A stretch of 64,000 nucleotides of DNA from Hetaerina americana. Lineage: Eukaryota > Arthropoda > Insecta > Odonata > Calopterygidae. The notes beneath the pieces are model-generated. The model was not told the origin of the DNA. It made no database searches and saw only the letters and a program-made list of their open reading frames with translations. This document shows, piece after piece, positions 50,201-56,200 of this stretch. The DNA lies in the NCBI GenBank assembly GCA_022747635.1, contig JAKTNV010000042.1:186001-250000 (forward strand), in the 5' to 3' direction. The translations under genes and the position numbers were made by a program. The stretch's first letter is position 1; every line of letters begins with the position of its first letter.

Positions 50201-53200
50201 TCTCATAATCTCCTCCATCAAATTTTTCTCTATCTCTGGAATGCTTGCAAATCGTTTTCATTTGGGCAGTTTGGGGAACTGGAAAAAGCCGTATTGGGTC
50301 AGATCTGGTGAGCGTGCTGGGTGAGGAAGAGTGGTACTGTTTTGGGCTAAAAACTGACAATTTATGAGAAATGAATAAGCTGGCACGTTGTCCAGGGAAA
50401 AAAAACCAATCCATAGCTCCTGCAAAGTTTGGGCCATTTTTGCCTGATTCTCTCTTTTTAGATGCTTAATGACCCCCACGTAGCATTCCCGTGTTAACTA
50501 CTTGGCCTAGTATTTGTGAAGCACAACCCCCATATCATAAAAAAAAGTCAATTTCACCTTGACATTTGAGTGAGTATTGAGTTTTATTCGGGCAGAAAGA
50601 TATTTCACCAATCCATTGTGAAGATTGCAGTTTTGGTTCGATATTGGGGATCAAGATGGTGCAGTGGCTAATTGACTGACTTTCCACTGGGAGGGCCTTG
50701 GTTCAAATCCTGGAGACAGTAGATATTTTTCAGTGGTATCCCTGAGGTACTTCGAGTGAGTACGCCATCTGTTGGATGGGATGTTAAACTATGGACCCAT
50801 GGTGCCTTTCGTTAAGAGTAGGCTAATGCCGATGCCAGGTTTCTCTCCACCCTTCATCCTTTCCTGTCAATCCCTAATGATGCAAATGACCTAAGCTGTC
50901 GGTCGTCTCCCCTAAATACTACTACTCACTTCAAAGAATAAAACTTAAGTCTTATGGTCCTGTAATTTTTAAAACATTTGATCATTTAAAGAAACCATGT
51001 AATTCTTTGACTTTTTAAAGATTTAACTGAATTGAATTATTCAAACTTTTGGTTGTTTAATGAAAACAATCTAAGCTTCTGTGCAATATGCTTTGTTGCT
51101 ATTTTCTTATATCTTAAGCTATCATCTTCTTTAGTTTTCATGATTATTGTTATATATAGCAGTTTGGTAGGTATTGTAGTGAGCTATAATGGGAAACTAT
51201 AAAAGGAATTAGTGACTCCAGTACTGTAAATGTTAAGTTTTTGCTGTATAGAGTGAGAAATAAGAAGCTTACAAGAAAAATTTACTTGTTCAATGAAGGG
51301 GACTATAATGGCCTAAAATCAATGCTACAGAGTGATATTGCAAATTTTAAGAAAGATTGTAAACACTGAAATACTGAGGATAAATGGAATCACTTCCTTG
51401 AGATCATGCACTCTGCAGTGAACAAGATAATTCCCAGTAAAGATTTAATAGATAACATGGAAAGTAGATGGAACAACGGAGGTGTTACAGTAGCATTGCG
51501 ATGTCAAAAGCTACAAGGTGTGATCAAAAAAAGATGGCTGATTTTATTCTGCGCCAACCATTCAACGGATCGAAACGAGACACAGTGCGCCATCTAGCGA
51601 CACATCTGATGACTGAAACGAGAGGTGCTGCATTTGTTAACGTCGAGTCGTTACGCAGCAGCAGCGGTGCGTATCTTAACCTGTTCGTCGCCATGTGCAA
51701 AGGCAGCAATGAAGGAGCGCGAGGAACAGCGTGTGTGCATGAAATTTGGTTTCAAACTTGGAGAAAGTGCTACGGAGACATTTGGAATGATTCAGCAAGC
51801 CTTTTGTTGATGAAGCTATGAGTCGAAGCCAGTGTTTTGAGTCGTACAGTCGTTTTAAATCTTTCAGAACCTCGACAGATAAATATTTGCGAATGGGGCA
51901 GCCTTCCACTTGGACAGACCCCAACCATGTCAAATTGGTGAACGATTTGGTGCAGGCAAATCGCTGTTTAACCGTTCAGGAGATAGCCGAGGAAGTGAAC
52001 ATTAGTTGTGGATCCTATCAGACAATTTTGACTGACATTTTGGGCTTGACGTGCGTCGGATCAAAATTCGTCCCGTGGGTGCTGACTGATGAACAGAGAC
52101 AAAAACCTGTGGACGTTTGTCAGGAATTCCTGGATGGAGCCAATGCCGACCCAGAGTTTCATAAAACCATCGTAACCAGTGACAAAACCTGGGTTTACAG
52201 TTATGATGTTGAGACAAAGGCCCAGTCTTCTCAGTGGATGGGTCCTCAATCTCAGCAACCAAAGAAAGCTTGCATGTCCTGGCCCAATGTGAAGGTCATG
52301 CTGGTGTGTTTCTTTGATTGACAAGGGCTGATTCATTACAAATATGTCCCTCAAGGTGAAACCGTCAACAAAATTTCTACTTAAAGGTTTTGAAGAGGCT
52401 GAAGGTCGCCGGGAGCTGAAAGAGGCCAGACATGTGGAGAAACAATGCATGGCATTTCCACCACGATAATGTGCCGGCTCATACGGCGCTGATCGTGACA
52501 GTTTTTTTCCCAGAACTGGGACTTGTTCACACAGCAAACCTACTCTCCAGATGTGGCTCTATCATACTTATTTTTGCTTCTGAATTTAAAATCAACCCTG
52601 AAAGGGCGCCGATTTGACTGTATTGCGGACATTAAAACTAATTGTATGGCGGACCTGAAGAGGATCCCTAAGTTGGCTTGCCAGGCAGGGTTCGATAGCT
52701 GGTAGAAGCGATGGTAAAGGTGTGTAGTCTGCCAAGGCATGTACTTTGAGGGCAACAAGTTCGATTAAGCTGTCTCCCTCAAAATATATAAGTTATAAAA
52801 TCAGTCGTCTTTTTTTATCACACCTTGTATGTCACGTCAAGATGAAAAATGTTAGGAATGATATCTCTAGTGACAAGAGAAATTAGATCACTCTTGATTA
52901 AAAGTTTTTTAGGGCGTATGCGAAGAAAGAATTTCTGAAAGTGTTCAGAAAATTCAAAAGGGAAAGATTATTAGAGAATTGGAAAGCGTTTTAGTCATAC
53001 GTGAGAGAGGTTTAGGGAAATAAGTCAACTCATAATTCACTCAAAAACAATAAAGGCAAAAGAATAACCAGCAGTTTGGAAAAGGTGAACTTGTTAAATT
53101 CCTTTCAAACTGTCGTCACCAAAGTATCACTTAAGTCTCCGATTGCTTGCCAAATCGTGCTGGCCAATTGATGACCAAAATTGAAATCTCATTTAATGGA

Positions 53201-56200
53201 GTAGAAAATTTGCTGAAAAATATTAAGCATCATAATTCCAATGGGCCCAATCAAACACCCACACATATTTACAGAACTAGCATTGGAATTTGCGTCATAT
53301 CTAGAAATCATAGTTATGAAATCTGTGGTAGATTAGAAGGTTTCCAGTGATTGGGAAACTGCTAATTTAACATCTGTGTTTAAAAATAGAGATTTGAAGG
53401 AACCGAGCAATTACAGATGTATTTCCCTCACATCCATTTAGAGCAAGGTACATGTACAAGGGTTGCCATTTGTATTTTGAGCCTTGACCACACTAAGTGC
53501 TTCAGGTGCCATCTGAAAGTTTGGCCCTTTTAACACTAACTTTCTTCAGGACATATTGTAGTTTGATCATAACGTGTGTTGTTTATAGTGACTGGAAAAT
53601 TTTTTCTCAGCGAAAAAATTGAGTCAACTTGTGAACACATAATTTTTTACGACTTCCAACATGGATCATCAAGACAAAAGTGCGTCGATCCACTTACTTC
53701 CACGTTTGGCGATTAAGCCCCATCCTTTGCTCATGTGAAACGCTGGTATGACAAATTCCATCATGGCTGCCTTTCGCTCAGCGACAAAAGTTGTGAAGGT
53801 CGTCCAAAATCAGTTGTTGTGCGAGAAAGCGTAGATGCTGGACAAGAATTAGTAAAGGAAGATAGTCATATGACTTATCTTGAGATATAGATATCCTTGG
53901 GGATTAGAATGATGAGTATCAATAAGATATTGCATGAACATTTAGCAGTAAAAAAAATTTGTTTGCGTTGGATCCCGCATAATTTAACAAAAACTCAAAA
54001 AGATGCTCGTGTCAATTGGTTCAAAGAGATGCTCAACAAAAACAATCACGGTGCTTCAAAAGCTTTGTATGTATAACATCTACGTTCATAGGTAACGAAT
54101 CTTGGATGCATGCATATGAGCCCGAAACAAAACAGCAATCCAATGTATGGGTCTTCCAAGATGAGCCAAAACCAACGAAAGTGATTTGTGCGTGAAGCAC
54201 ATGGTAGGAAATGATCTCATGCTTCTTCAAAATGACTGGAAATGTGGCAACCTTACCGTTAGAGCAAAGTAGAACCTTGAATTCTGAATGGCACACGAGC
54301 ATTTGTTTGCCAGAAGGGCTTGGTGAAATACTGACAAAGAAGGTGCAACAAAGGATTATTCTTCATTATGACATTTCAAGCTCTCATAGATTGGCTGAAA
54401 CAACTACCTATTTGACTGGCCAAAACATCGAATTGATGTGTCATCCTTCGCACAGCCCTGATTTAGTGTCAAATGACTTCTCTTTATTCCCATTTATCAA
54501 GAAAAAATTGCGTGGCCAACGTTTTTCAGGGCCTGAAGAAGAATGCTGTTGATGCATTCAAAAACCATGTTTTGGAGGTACCTCAATCAGCGTGGAAAAA
54601 GTGTTACGAAAATTGGTTTGAGCACATGCAAAAGTGTATTGATTATTATGGAGAATACTTTAAAAACAATAAAGCCATTTTGAAAAATACTGCATTTTCA
54701 CTATTAGGCTCAAAATATTAATAGCAACCCTCTTAGTTGCTAGTTCCATTGTGAGACATGTTGATAGTCAGAATTTATTGATTTAAAGCCAGCAGGGCTT
54801 CCAAAAGGGTAGATCCTGTGAGACACAACTTGTCCTTTTTGTTCATGATATCTGTATTTCGGGAGAGAGCAATGTTCCAGTTGAAACAGATTTTCTTGAT
54901 TTCAAGAAAGCTTTGGGCAAAGTACCTCATAGTAAATGCTAAGCTGGAAGCATATGCTGTAGATAGAAATATCCTGAGGATGAAAGACTTTTTGAATAGT
55001 CAGGTACAAAGAGTAGTCATAAATGGAGTTGCCTCTAAGGCAGCAGAAGTCATATCGGATGTTCCCCTAGGAAGCGTAAGTGGACCTCTTTTATTCCTAC
55101 TTTATGTCAACTGCATTGCAGTCACTAGTAAGATACATTTATTTGCCGTCAATTCAGTGCTTTACAGAGATAACCGTAATCCTGAGGATACGGCAGCTTT
55201 GTCAGTTGACCTAAATGCTATACAATGCTGGTGCGACACTCGACAATTAGAATTAAACTTGAAAAAGTGCATAGTGATATATTTTTGGAAAAAGAGCAGT
55301 TCTCTCCTGAATGAAATGTTTAGACTCGATCAAATACTTACGCATCACCCTTACCCACGACCTTTCCTGGGTGTAACATGTATGGAGAATATGTAGATGA
55401 GCTAACAAAAAATTTGGATTTATTAGAAGAGTATTGGGTGATGGAAAGGTTGAAGAGAAATGTTATATTTGGAGGATGATATTCTATGTGTGGAGTTTGA
55501 GGTGAGGACTGGAAACAATAGAGGAAAAGGAGAACATGAGTAGTCTATGGTCTTATTGGGTGATATATGATGTGGTCATATTAAAGAGAGTGTAATTAAT
55601 GGGACCTAAATATGAATTAAGCCTATTGGCGGATTTTCAAATGTAGGGACAATTGTAAGGATCAAGCAGGTGGTCAGGGTTACTTCTAAGGAGGTGTAAG
55701 CTGTTTGTGGTTATGGAATGTTTTTTCTATGGGGTGTTTAGAAATGTTGAAATCCAGCCTGATGTGTCTGTTATGTTTTTTACTGCGTGTCATTTTACAG
55801 TATGAGAGGAGTTTTAATGGCTTGAATTCAGATTTTTCCTGTACGGATTACATCTTTTGTACAAGGCAATAGGTTTTTGAAATTCAAGTTTTGTGGAATT
55901 TCATTTTTGTGGGAATAGATTTCATGGGTATGAAATGTAAATGAAAATCCAGAAGTATTAAAAGAGTGCAAAAGCAGAATGTAGAAGCCAGAATGGAAAG
56001 GAAGGATCACCTAGTATTTGTTAAAAATTAAGGTGAGGATAAGGAATTATGTCCTGTAGATAAAAGGTGGACAAATCTTTAGAAAGGAATGACAAGAGCT
56101 GAAGATGTTTTGCGGGAATAGCTGTGTGCCTGTGATATATTATTTGCAGCTATAAAGCAACTTGTTGAAAACACCTAGATTGTAGTAGAATTAATAATGA

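Larger units (their letters stand above)
49866..50590 (-). mobile_element. Degraded mariner split by a hammerhead-carrying element
   Basis: Minus-strand 50479-50258 reads LDNVPAYSFLINCQFLAQN (second-aspartate region) and HPARSPDLTQYGFFQFPKL (third-aspartate region). The region near 49866-49990 is the 3' part, with its end starting near TGTTCAAAAAGCTACTGCAC. The insertion at 50017-50184 divides it. The N-terminal half is not recognised. Confidence 0.6.
51230..55430 (+). mobile_element. LINE (jockey/CR1-like) relic split by two mariners
   Basis: Segments 51230-51511, 52830-53454 and 54736-55430 form one element when the mariners are removed. In order: a post-endonuclease linker (FLEIMHSAVNKIIPSKDLID), an early reverse transcriptase linker (ENLLKNIKHHNSNGPNQTPT), QQGFQKGRSCETQL near 54790, SDVPLGSVSGPLLFLLYVN at about 55055-55110 and the catalytic-site relic FAVNSVLYRDNRNPED at 55140-55190, where the usual FADD has lost both aspartates. 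Then CDTRQLELNLKKC follows. The APE endonuclease itself is missing upstream. Confidence 0.75.
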
